A stretch of 32,318 nucleotides of DNA. It comes from JAWXBK01 sp040878185. Lineage in GTDB: Bacteria; Pseudomonadota; Alphaproteobacteria; Dongiales; Dongiaceae. The notes beneath the pieces are model-generated. The model did no database searches. It was given only the letters and a program-made list of their open reading frames with translations, and was not told where the DNA came from. Each line of letters starts with the position of its first letter. The stretch's first letter is position 1. A program made the translations under genes and the position numbers. The stretch lies in NCBI GenBank assembly GCA_040878185.1, contig JBBDMS010000018.1:1-32318 (forward strand), given 5' to 3'. Shown in pieces: positions 1 through 7,918 of the stretch.

Positions 1-1155
1 TACAACAACGTGATCCGCACCACGATCGAGGCGATGGCGGCGGTGCTCGGCGGCACGCAGTCGCTGCACACCAATGCGCTCGACGAGGCACTCGCTTTGC
101 CCACGCCGTTTTCGGCGGCGATCGCGCGCAACACCCAGCTGGTGCTGCAGGCCGAAACCGGGATCGCGAAGGTTATCGATCCGCTCGGCGGCAGCTATTA
201 CGTCGAGGCGCTGACTGCGAGCGTTGCGCGCGAGGCGATGAAACTCATCGACGAGATCGAGAAATTGGGCGGCATGACCAAAGCCGTCGAAAGCGGCATG
301 CCCAAGCTCAAGATCGAAGAATCGGCGACGCGGCGACAGGCGCGGGTCGATCGCGGCGAAGAGGTGATCGTCGGCGTCAACAAATATCGCAGCGATCGCA
401 ACGACGCGGTCGAACTGCTCAGTATAGACAATACGAAAGTGCGCGAAGGCCAGATCGCCAAACTCGCTGCGCTGCGCAAGGCGCGTGACGCGAAGAAATG
501 TGCGGCGAGCCTCGATGCGCTGACCGAGGCGGCTCGAACCGGCGACGGCAATCTTCTCGCGCTGTCGGTCGATGCCGCGCGCGCGCGGGCGACCGTCGGC
601 GAAATCTCCTCGGCGCTGGAGAAAGTCTATGGCCGGCACCAGGCGACGACGCGCAGCGTGAGCGGCGTCTATGGCGCCGCCTATGCCGACGATGCCGGGT
701 TCCAGCAGATCCAGAACGAAGTGCGCGGCTTTGCCGAAGAGACCGGCCGCCGGCCGCGGCTGCTGGTCGTCAAGCTCGGCCAGGATGGCCACGATCGCGG
801 CGCCAAGATCATCGCGACGGCGTTCGCCGATATCGGATTCGATGTCGATATCGGGCCGCTGTTCCAGACGCCCGACGAGGCGGCACGCCAGGCGGTCGAG
901 AACGACGTGCATGTGATCGGTGTTTCCTCGCAGGCGGCCGGGCACAACACGCTGGTGCCGCAGCTGATCGAGGCGCTGCGGCGCGCCGGGGCCGACGATG
1001 TGTTGGTGATCTGCGGTGGCGTGATACCGCCGGGCGATTACGACTCGCTGAAACGGGCCGGGGTCGCTGCGATCTACGGTCCGGGCACCAATATCCCGCG
1101 TGCCGCGGGCGACGTGCTGGATATGATCCGGCATCGACAGCGGGCCGCCGCCTGA
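1..1155 (+). CDS. scpA: Methylmalonyl-CoA mutase large subunit, C-terminal part (partial, 5' end outside window)
   Basis: Adenosylcobalamin-dependent mutase that interconverts (R)-methylmalonyl-CoA and succinyl-CoA in the cytoplasm. The frame is open from base 1; 384 residues are present of a protein normally about 700 long. The first ~70 residues match the end of the substrate-binding barrel, with GGTQSLHTN, IARNTQ and DPLGGSYYVE. The C-terminal ~135 residues are the B12-binding Rossmann domain with DGHDRG at 784-801, giving the cobalt-ligating histidine at 790-792. The second motif, S-x-L in most family members, reads S-S-Q (925-933) at the expected 41-residue spacing, and the GG motif follows at ~1015. 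The SSxAAGH context fits methylmalonyl-CoA mutase better than ethylmalonyl-CoA mutase. The partner GTPase gene meaB lies five genes on, in the same direction. The family is secure; exact substrate is inferred. Confidence 0.93.
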   Translation, partial: YNNVIRTTIEAMAAVLGGTQSLHTNALDEALALPTPFSAAIARNTQLVLQAETGIAKVIDPLGGSYYVEALTASVAREAMKLIDEIEKLGGMTKAVESGMPKLKIEESATRRQARVDRGEEVIVGVNKYRSDRNDAVELLSIDNTKVREGQIAKLAALRKARDAKKCAASLDALTEAARTGDGNLLALSVDAARARATVGEISSALEKVYGRHQATTRSVSGVYGAAYADDAGFQQIQNEVRGFAEETGRRPRLLVVKLGQDGHDRGAKIIATAFADIGFDVDIGPLFQTPDEAARQAVENDVHVIGVSSQAAGHNTLVPQLIEALRRAGADDVLVICGGVIPPGDYDSLKRAGVAAIYGPGTNIPRAAGDVLDMIRHRQRAAA

Positions 1156-1156
1156 C

Positions 1157-3922
1157 GTGCGCCTCATGATGCGGCTCGGGACATGGCGCGCCGCCGCGCT
1201 CGGCGTCGGCATACTTGGAAGTCTGATCTGGTTCTGGCTGGTCGTCGATCATGTGGCGGACGAGATCGGCTGGGAAAATGTCGGGTTCATGCTGCCGCAC
1301 GAGAAGGCAGCTTTGCTCATCGGTGCGTTCGCGCCGCTCGCCTTTCTCTGGCTGCTGCTCAGTTTCCTCTCGCGCGAGGGTGCGATCCGCGCGGAATCGG
1401 CGCTGCTGCGCGAAGAGATCCGCCGCCTCACTTATCCCGAAGACGCGGCGAACGAGCGCATCCAGGCGGTCAACACCTCGCTGCGCAAGCAGACCGAGGC
1501 GCTGTCGTCGGCGACGAGCGCCGCCGCCGCCATGCTCGATCGCATGCAGGAAGCCTTCGCGGCACGGCAGCGCGATCTCGAGAGCGCGACCGAAACGCTG
1601 ACCGGGGGCGCGCGCGGAATCGAGACCGCTTTTTCCAAAGCGATGGATGACGTGCGCGAGGCGAGCTCGGGGCTCGAAGCCGAGCGCGAAAAACTGCGCA
1701 GCGAGACCGCAACCTGGCGCGAAGGTCTGGTCGCGTCCGCCAGGGAAGCGGCCGGCGAGATCGCGGCGGCGACCACTGTCCAGTCCGAAGCGGCCGAGAC
1801 CGCGCGCAAGCTTATCGCCGCCGAGCAGGACCGACTCGCCGACGGCTTGCGCGAGCAGGAGCAGCGCGTTGCGAGCCTGGTCTCGCACCTGCTTGGCCGT
1901 TCGGGCGAACAATCGACGGCGATCGAACAGGCGGTCGACCGCGGCATTGAGCGGACCGATCGCGCCGGCGCTGCGCTGATGCTCTCGATCGACGGTCGGC
2001 TTGAGAAAATGGGCGACGCGGCGGCCGATGCGGCGACGCGTTTGCGCGATGCGCTCGACGGATCCGCGGTCTCGATCGAACGGGCGATTGCCGCTCTGAC
2101 CGAACGGGCGCAGTCGAGCGGCGACAGGATGGCGAGCGAGAGCGAGGCGCTGCGCACGGCCGTCGCGGCCCTGGAACAGGCAAATGCGGCGCTCGACGAG
2201 GCGGTCGATGTGCGCAGGGCGAGCCTCGATGCCGCCGCCGGGGCCGCCGACGCACGTGTTGCCCTGGTGATCGAGCGGCTCGAAACGCTGACCGACGAGG
2301 TTGCGGCCGCCGCGCAGAACGGGGTGGACGATTATGTCGCGCGGATCGGTGCGGCCGGCACGCGGGCCGCGGCCGAAGCCCAGACCTTGCAGGAGACGTT
2401 GACGCGCCAGATCGAGATCGTCGAGGCGGCGCTCACGCGCGGCGAAACCGTACGCGCGGAAACCAGCCAGCTTGCGTCGAACCTCAAATCGGAAACCGAT
2501 TCGCTGGCCGCGGCCTGGCGTCAGGCGCGATCCGATGCGGAAGCTTTGGGCACGACGCTCAAATCGGAAGCGTCGTCGGCCGGGGAAGCCGCAGACCTCG
2601 CCGCCGCGTCGTTGCGCACCGCGCTCGGCGAGATCGACCGGCGTTTCCAGGCGATCGAGGCAACCGCCGGTTCGATCGTCGCTCGGGTCACGACGGCGAC
2701 GGATGCGCATGAAACCGGCATCGCGCGGCTCGGCGAGACGATCGATGCCGGGCACGATCGGATCAAGGCCGCGGGACTCGCTTTGTCGGACCAGTCCTCG
2801 AAGATGACGCTCGTCGCCTTCGGTGCCGCCCGCGCGCAGCAGCAGATCGGTGCCGCCGTCAAGAAACTCGCGCAGCAGGTCGACGAGATGGTGGCATCGG
2901 GCGAGGGGCGCGTCGGCGAGCTCGGCCGTGCGCTCGGCCGCGCACGCGACGAACTCGCGGAATCGGCGGCAGCGGCCGTCGCGCAGTCGGAAAGCATCTC
3001 CGGTATGTTCCGCAAGGATGCCGAGGGGCTGGTCGAGATTGCGCAGAAGGCGGCCGTGCAGGCGGCCGCCGTCCGGGGCGTGGTGCGCGAGCATCTGCAG
3101 GAGCTCGGCGAACTCTCCGGTCAGGTCGGACAGCTCGTGCAGATGGTGCGCGAGGGGCTGCAGGGGCAGGCGGAGCAGTTCAAGGCGGTCGCATCCGGCG
3201 CGCGGGCCGACACGGTCGCCATCCGCGAGGAACTCTCGCAGCAGGCCGAAACCCTGACCCGCGCCGCGGACCAGGTGGCGCAGCTTCTGGCCGAGATCGG
3301 CAACGCCGTCGATTCGAAGGCCGACAGGTTGATCACCGCGACGGACCAGGCGGTCCGCCGCTCGACCGAGATCGGCGGGGCGTTCGAGGCCCAGGCCCGT
3401 TTCCTGGCCGAGACCGTCGATACGGCGAGCGAGAAGGCCGACGATCTGGGCCGGCGGTTCCGCGAGCAGAGCGCGGCTCTGGCCGAGGCGGCCGAGACCG
3501 CCGCGAAACAGATCGCCTCGCTGGACCGGGCCCGCGGCAGCGCGACGAAGGACAGTTTCCTGCACTCGGCCAAAGCGATGATGGACGAACTGAACAGGCT
3601 CGCGCTAGACATTGACAAGCTGTTCGAAACCGACGTGCCGGAAGAGGTCTGGCGCGGTTATAACAAGGGCGACCGTTCGATTTTCGCCCGCCGTCTGTTC
3701 AAGACCCGCGATTCGTATCTCGTGCCGGCAATCGGACAGCGCTTTGACAACGATCCGAAGTTCCGCGAGCTGGTATCGCGCTATATGAGCACGTTCGAAC
3801 AGCTTCTGACCCAGGCGAACGAGATCGAGCCGGACGGCACGCTCAACGCCACCTTCATCACGGCCGACGTCGGCAAGCTGTATCTCGTGCTCTCGCGGAA
3901 TGTCGGCGCGGGAACCCATTAG
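1157..3922 (+). CDS. Membrane-anchored coiled-coil protein, TipN-like
   Basis: A 921-residue protein starting at GTG, one base after the mutase stop; ATG codons at 1166 and 1169 are alternatives, and no clear ribosome site decides. Two hydrophobic segments lie at about residues 12-33 and 50-71, followed by ~700 residues very rich in Ala, Glu, Arg and Gln with the heptad character of a long coiled coil. The last ~120 residues are different: a compact domain with aromatic and charged patches (RRLFKTRDSY, DVGKLYLVLS). Two N-terminal membrane helices plus a long cytoplasmic coiled coil and ~900 residues is the plan of the Caulobacter polarity landmark TipN. That match is one of architecture, not proven sequence homology. 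The reading is a polar or cell-envelope scaffold. Its place between mutase and meaB is unexpected. Confidence 0.6.
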   Translation: MRLMMRLGTWRAAALGVGILGSLIWFWLVVDHVADEIGWENVGFMLPHEKAALLIGAFAPLAFLWLLLSFLSREGAIRAESALLREEIRRLTYPEDAANERIQAVNTSLRKQTEALSSATSAAAAMLDRMQEAFAARQRDLESATETLTGGARGIETAFSKAMDDVREASSGLEAEREKLRSETATWREGLVASAREAAGEIAAATTVQSEAAETARKLIAAEQDRLADGLREQEQRVASLVSHLLGRSGEQSTAIEQAVDRGIERTDRAGAALMLSIDGRLEKMGDAAADAATRLRDALDGSAVSIERAIAALTERAQSSGDRMASESEALRTAVAALEQANAALDEAVDVRRASLDAAAGAADARVALVIERLETLTDEVAAAAQNGVDDYVARIGAAGTRAAAEAQTLQETLTRQIEIVEAALTRGETVRAETSQLASNLKSETDSLAAAWRQARSDAEALGTTLKSEASSAGEAADLAAASLRTALGEIDRRFQAIEATAGSIVARVTTATDAHETGIARLGETIDAGHDRIKAAGLALSDQSSKMTLVAFGAARAQQQIGAAVKKLAQQVDEMVASGEGRVGELGRALGRARDELAESAAAAVAQSESISGMFRKDAEGLVEIAQKAAVQAAAVRGVVREHLQELGELSGQVGQLVQMVREGLQGQAEQFKAVASGARADTVAIREELSQQAETLTRAADQVAQLLAEIGNAVDSKADRLITATDQAVRRSTEIGGAFEAQARFLAETVDTASEKADDLGRRFREQSAALAEAAETAAKQIASLDRARGSATKDSFLHSAKAMMDELNRLALDIDKLFETDVPEEVWRGYNKGDRSIFARRLFKTRDSYLVPAIGQRFDNDPKFRELVSRYMSTFEQLLTQANEIEPDGTLNATFITADVGKLYLVLSRNVGAGTH

Positions 3923-3947
3923 AGCGGCCCATCAGGGAGCATACACG

Positions 3948-4475
3948 TTGATCAACGACGAACAGGCCGATGTCGGCTCGACGCAGGAAGACGTCGAACC
4001 CATAGCAACGCCACAGGAGGCGACGGCCGCGAAGCGCCCGGCCGTCTGCCGGCAGCTCCCACGGCCGATGCTGGCACTCGGCATTGCCGCCACGTTGCTG
4101 CGGCGCAAGCCGCCGTTCTCGAATTTCAATTTTGGACGGATGACGTCGGTGATCATCGGCCAGATCCGGCGACGCCATTATCTGATCGCCTTCCGCGGCA
4201 ACGATCCGGTCGGCTATATCGGTTGGGCGGTCACCACCTCCGATATTGCGAACCGCTGGCTGACCGAGGGCTATTCGCCGAAATACAACGAGTGCCTGTC
4301 GGGCGATAGCTGCGTGCTGCTCACTGTCTATTCGGAAGAGCGCGATGTGACGATGAACCTGATCCGGCAGGCCCGTATTCGCTATCCCGGCAATCGCATC
4401 TATTTCATGCGCGACTATGCAAAGAAGAAGAAGTCGCGCAAGGCGCATGTGATGAACGTCGCCGCCCAGGACTGA
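3948..4475 (+). CDS. HlyC-like toxin-activating acyltransferase family protein, catalytic residues apparently lost
   Basis: A 175-residue protein. I chose the TTG at 3948 because AGGGAG (3934-3939) sits 8 bases upstream; an ATG at 3900 would overlap the preceding gene. Residues 44-126 align without gaps to my recollection of E. coli HlyC (offset +34): the LG pair, a Pro and an Asn, then PVxYxxWA (87-94) and SGD (118-120). HlyC-family enzymes move an acyl chain from acyl-ACP to lysines of RTX toxins, using His23 and Asp92. Here those positions are Phe57 and Thr126, so normal catalysis looks impossible. No RTX toxin or HlyB/HlyD gene is in the window. Residues 1-40 are a polar, probably disordered tail; the C-terminus is Lys/Arg-rich. 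Family placement is moderately sure; function is unknown, perhaps acyl-ACP or lipid binding. Confidence 0.6.
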   Translation: MINDEQADVGSTQEDVEPIATPQEATAAKRPAVCRQLPRPMLALGIAATLLRRKPPFSNFNFGRMTSVIIGQIRRRHYLIAFRGNDPVGYIGWAVTTSDIANRWLTEGYSPKYNECLSGDSCVLLTVYSEERDVTMNLIRQARIRYPGNRIYFMRDYAKKKKSRKAHVMNVAAQD

Positions 4476-4494
4476 GGGCCGGCCGATCGCAGCC

Positions 4495-6369
4495 ATGCGC
4501 AATCTGATGGGCGGCGCAAGCGAGAATAGCGGACCCTCGGACGCGCGGCGCACGCTGGCAACCCTGCTGCCCTTCATCTGGCCCAAGGATGCGCCGGGCC
4601 TTCGGGCGCGCGTCGTCTTTGCGTGCATCTGCCTGGTCGCCGCCAAGCTCGCCACCGTCTATGTGCCGATCCTCTTCAAGAAGCTGGTCGATGCGCTGAC
4701 TGCCGGTCCCGCCGATCTCGCGATCGTGGTGCCGCTCGGCCTGCTGCTCGCCTACGGCCTCGCGCGTGTGATTTCCCAGGGCTTCAATGAACTGCGCGAT
4801 GGCATCTTCGCCAAGGTCGTGCAGCGCGCGGTGCGCCAGGTCGCGACCATCACCTTCCGCCATCTGCACGCGTTGTCGCTGCGCTTCCATCTCGAGCGAC
4901 AGACCGGCGGGCTCTCGCGCATCGTCGACCGCGGCGTCAAGGGCATCGAGTTCCTGCTGCTCTTCGTCGTTTTCAACGTACTGCCGACGATCATCGAGAT
5001 CCTGCTGGTCTGCGGATTGCTCTGGAGCTTCTACGATTTCTGGTTCGCGCTGGTGACATTCTCCACGGTCGCGATCTATGTCGTCCATACCTATATCGTG
5101 ACGCGCTGGCGGCTCAAGATCCGCCGGGTCATGAACGATGCCGATGGCGATGCGAACACCAAGGCGCTCGACTCGCTGCTCAACTACGAGACGGTCAAGT
5201 ATTTCGGCAACGAGGAGCATGAGGCGCGTCGCTACGACAACGCCTTCGCAGTCTACGAGCGGGCCGCGATCAAGAATCGCACCTCGCTCTCGGCGCTCAA
5301 TGTCGGCCAGGCCTTCATCATCGCGGTCGGCGTCACCACGATGATGACGATGGCGGCCGCCGGTATTCGCAACGGCACGATGACGGTCGGCGATTTCGTG
5401 TTGGTCAATGCCTACCTGATCCAGCTCTATATGCCGCTGAACCTGCTCGGCATGGTCTATCGCGAGATCCGACAGTCGCTGATCGACATGGAGGCGATGT
5501 TCAAGCTCCTCGACGTGCCGCCCGAGGTGCAGGACCAGCCGGGCGCACCGGCGCTCGCAACGGGATCGGGCGAGATCCGGTTCGAGCATGTCGATTTCGG
5601 TTACGATCCGCGCCGCCCGATCCTGAAGGATGTCAGTTTCATCGTGCCGCCGGGACACAAGGTCGCGATCGTCGGACCCTCGGGCGCGGGCAAATCGACG
5701 ATCTCGCGGCTGCTGTTCCGCTTCTACGACGTGACCGGCGGGCGGGTGCTGATCGACGGGCAGGATGTGCGGACCGTGACGCAGGCAAGCCTGCGCGATG
5801 CGATCGGCATCGTTCCGCAGGATACGGTGCTGTTCAACGACACGGTTCGCTACAATATCGCCTATGGCAAGCCCGGTTCGCCGCCCGAGCGGGTCGAACG
5901 CGCGGCGCGGCTCGCACATATCCACGATTTTGTCTCGGCCCTGCCCGACGGGTACGAAACGCGCGTCGGCGAGCGCGGGCTCAAGCTTTCGGGCGGCGAG
6001 AAGCAGCGCGTCGCCATCGCGCGCACGATCCTCAAGGATCCGGCGATCCTCTTGTTCGACGAAGCGACCTCGGCGCTCGACACCCGCACCGAGAAGGAGA
6101 TCCAGCATAATCTTGCCGAAGTTTCGCAGGGACGTTCGACGCTGATGATCGCGCATCGTCTGTCGACGGTCGTCGATGCCGACGAAATCCTCGTGCTCGA
6201 GGAGGGGCGCATCGTCGAGCGCGGGCGCCATGCCGATCTGCTGCAATTGCACGGGCGCTACGCTGAAATGTGGGCGCGCCAGCAGGCCAATGAAAGCACG
6301 CAGCCGCTGCCGGATCCGATTACCGACGACGATCCGATCGAGCCGGCCAACCGGCCGAGTGCCGCATGA
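4495..6369 (+). CDS. Atm1-type ABC exporter, fused permease and ATPase
   Basis: A 624-residue half-transporter of the Atm1/ABCB7/HMT1 class, which works as a homodimer in the inner membrane; relatives export glutathione- or sulfur-containing compounds linked to iron-sulfur assembly and metal tolerance. The membrane domain (about residues 40-340) contains the typical NELRDGIF, LHALSLRFHLERQTGG and NYETVKYFGNE stretches. The ATPase domain has Walker A GPSGAGKST at 394-402, signature LSGGE at 498-502, Walker B Asp522-Glu523 and switch His554. There is no N-terminal peptidase-like domain, so it is not a HlyB-type toxin exporter despite the HlyC-like neighbour 19 bases upstream. Its last four bases overlap the meaB start (ATGA), implying coupled translation. 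Class confident; transported substrate not known. Confidence 0.93.
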   Translation: MRNLMGGASENSGPSDARRTLATLLPFIWPKDAPGLRARVVFACICLVAAKLATVYVPILFKKLVDALTAGPADLAIVVPLGLLLAYGLARVISQGFNELRDGIFAKVVQRAVRQVATITFRHLHALSLRFHLERQTGGLSRIVDRGVKGIEFLLLFVVFNVLPTIIEILLVCGLLWSFYDFWFALVTFSTVAIYVVHTYIVTRWRLKIRRVMNDADGDANTKALDSLLNYETVKYFGNEEHEARRYDNAFAVYERAAIKNRTSLSALNVGQAFIIAVGVTTMMTMAAAGIRNGTMTVGDFVLVNAYLIQLYMPLNLLGMVYREIRQSLIDMEAMFKLLDVPPEVQDQPGAPALATGSGEIRFEHVDFGYDPRRPILKDVSFIVPPGHKVAIVGPSGAGKSTISRLLFRFYDVTGGRVLIDGQDVRTVTQASLRDAIGIVPQDTVLFNDTVRYNIAYGKPGSPPERVERAARLAHIHDFVSALPDGYETRVGERGLKLSGGEKQRVAIARTILKDPAILLFDEATSALDTRTEKEIQHNLAEVSQGRSTLMIAHRLSTVVDADEILVLEEGRIVERGRHADLLQLHGRYAEMWARQQANESTQPLPDPITDDDPIEPANRPSAA

Positions 6370-7376
6370 CCGCCGCGGCAAAAGACCGGATCGGCGCACT
6401 GGCGACATCGGTCATCGCCGGCGACCGGCGCGCATTGGCACAGGCGATCACGCTGATCGAATCGACCCGGGCCGATCATCGCGACGACGCGGCCCGGCTG
6501 GTCGATCTGCTGCTGGCGAAGGCGGGCGGTTCGTTCCGGCTCGGAATTTCGGGCCCGCCCGGCGTCGGCAAGTCGACCTTCATCGAACGTTTCGGCCTGC
6601 ATTTGATCGAGCAGGGCCATCGCGTGGCCGTTCTGGCGGTCGATCCGTCGTCGCGCGTGTCGGGCGGATCGATCCTCGGCGACAAGACGCGCATGCCGGA
6701 TCTTTCGCGCAACGATTCGGCGTTCATCCGGCCCTCGCCCGCCGGCGACACGCTCGGCGGCGTCGCGCGCCGGACGCGCGAAGCGCTGATCGCCTGCGAG
6801 GCGGCCGGATTCGATATCGTGATCGTCGAAACGGTCGGCGTCGGCCAGTCGGAAACTGCGGTCGCCGGCCTCACCGATGCATTCCTGCTGTTGCTGCAGC
6901 CCGGCAGCGGTGACGAGTTGCAGGGTATCAAGCGCGGCGTGATGGAGCTGGCCGATCTGCTCGTGGTCAACAAGACCGACGGTACGCTGCGGGAGGCGGC
7001 GCTGCAGGCGGCAGCCGAGTATCGCGCGGCGCTCGGGCTGCTGCGCCCGACCAAGGAGGGCTGGACGCCGACGGTGCTGAGTTGTTCGGCGCTCAACGGT
7101 ACCGGCATCCCCGAAATCTGGGTGGCGCTCGAGCGCTATCGCGCGATTCTCGCCGGCAACGGGACGATCACGCGGCTGCGTGCCGAGCAGAACCGCCATT
7201 GGCTCAAGACCGAGCTCGCAGAGGGCCTGATCGAGCGGCTGCGGGCCGATCCCCGGGTCGCCCGGGCGATCGCGAGGCTGGAAAACGAGGTCGCCGCCGG
7301 GCGGCGCACCCCGCTGGCGGCGGCCCAGGAGATCCTGGCCGCACTCGGCCCGCCGGATCGGCCTAAAAAAGGCTGA
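6366..7376 (+). CDS. meaB: Methylmalonyl-CoA mutase-associated GTPase MeaB (ArgK family)
   Basis: G3E-family GTPase of 336 residues that loads adenosylcobalamin onto methylmalonyl-CoA mutase and protects it from inactivation. Visible motifs are the P-loop GPPGVGKS (residues 63-70), VDPSSRVSGGSILGDKTRM, the switch-like ETVGVGQSE and NKTDG for guanine specificity, followed by the C-terminal helical dimerisation arm. The ATG overlaps the end of the Atm1-type gene by four bases. It is the expected partner of the mutase whose 3' end opens the window, although three other genes separate them. Older annotations call this family ArgK or LAO/AO transport ATPase, which is misleading. Confidence 0.95.
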   Translation: MTAAAKDRIGALATSVIAGDRRALAQAITLIESTRADHRDDAARLVDLLLAKAGGSFRLGISGPPGVGKSTFIERFGLHLIEQGHRVAVLAVDPSSRVSGGSILGDKTRMPDLSRNDSAFIRPSPAGDTLGGVARRTREALIACEAAGFDIVIVETVGVGQSETAVAGLTDAFLLLLQPGSGDELQGIKRGVMELADLLVVNKTDGTLREAALQAAAEYRAALGLLRPTKEGWTPTVLSCSALNGTGIPEIWVALERYRAILAGNGTITRLRAEQNRHWLKTELAEGLIERLRADPRVARAIARLENEVAAGRRTPLAAAQEILAALGPPDRPKKG

Positions 7377-7421
7377 TTTCCGGATTGAACGGGGCCATTC
7401 GGGGCGGATCGGGCCTCTCCC

Positions 7422-7450
7422 TTGACCTTCCTTGGGCCTTCCCGTAAAAA
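7422..7450 (+). promoter_or_regulatory. Candidate sigma-70 promoter for rpmB
   Basis: TTGACC (7422-7427) and TAAAAA (7445-7450) are separated by exactly 17 bases and lie about 80 bases before the rpmB start, in the 152-base gap after meaB. The -35 box matches consensus at five of six positions and the -10 box at four. The position suits a separate promoter for a ribosomal protein gene, but no transcript data support it. Confidence 0.5.
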
Positions 7451-7528
7451 ACCGCGCTCTCGCCGAGCGGGCCGTTCCGGCCCGGCCGACGCTTGCGAAA
7501 ATACCCGATCTGAGAAGGACTTCGACCC

Positions 7529-7825
7529 ATGGCCCGACGTTGCGGCATGACCGGCAAGGGTGTTCTGACCGGTAACAATGTAAGCCATGCGAACAACAAA
7601 ACGCGCCGGCGCTTCCTGCCGAATTTGCAGGAGACGCGGCTGCTGTCGGACGCGCTCGGCGTCATGGTCCGTCTCAGGCTCTGCACGCAGGCGCTGCGCA
7701 CGATCGAGCATAATGGCGGCCTCGACGCCTATCTGCTCGGCACGTCCGACACCAAGCTGCCGGACGAAGCGCGTCGCCTGAAGCGCCGCATCCGCAAGGC
7801 CGCCGAGTCCCGCGCCGCCGCCTGA
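7529..7825 (+). CDS. rpmB: 50S ribosomal protein L28
   Basis: L28 of 98 residues, a small basic protein of the large ribosomal subunit. It begins MARRCGMTGKG, then NNVSHANNKTRRRFLPNLQ, the family's characteristic N-terminal half. The C-terminal ~45 residues are the alphaproteobacterial-style extension with KLPDEARRLKRRIRKA. AGAAGGA about 11 bases before the ATG serves as ribosome site. The two-cysteine zinc pair of some L28 proteins is absent (a single Cys at residue 5), so this is the zinc-independent form. In many Alphaproteobacteria rpmB lies near cobT/cobS, as here. Confidence 0.97.
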   Translation: MARRCGMTGKGVLTGNNVSHANNKTRRRFLPNLQETRLLSDALGVMVRLRLCTQALRTIEHNGGLDAYLLGTSDTKLPDEARRLKRRIRKAAESRAAA

Positions 7826-7834
7826 CCGGTTTCG

Positions 7835-7858
7835 CCCGCGCATAACGCAGTGCGCGGG
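7835..7858 (+). terminator. GC-rich hairpin after rpmB
   Basis: CCCGCGCA (7835-7842) and TGCGCGGG (7851-7858) form a perfect 8-bp stem with an 8-base loop, starting 10 bases after the rpmB stop. No T-tract follows, so it is not a canonical intrinsic terminator; it could halt transcription weakly or protect the rpmB 3' end. It lies before the hydrolase start at 7919. Confidence 0.4.
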
Positions 7859-7918
7859 GACTCGCACCCGCTTCCGGTTTCGGGCATTTTCCCCGTCGGC
7901 AGAACGGGAGAAAATTCC

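Noticed and set aside
809..3565. 918-codon minus-strand open frame opposite the coiled-coil gene
   Set aside because: Arg/Gly/Ala-rich translation with no domain, and the plus-strand frame has membrane helices and a coiled coil. It is an antisense shadow caused by high GC and few stop codons.
3948..6369. HlyC-like gene plus ABC transporter as a type I toxin secretion system
   Set aside because: The transporter is Atm1-class without the HlyB peptidase-like domain; no HlyD adaptor or RTX nonapeptide repeats are present, and the HlyC-like catalytic residues are missing.
4405..6408. 667-codon minus-strand open frame opposite the ABC exporter
   Set aside because: Shadow of a gene with complete Walker and signature motifs.
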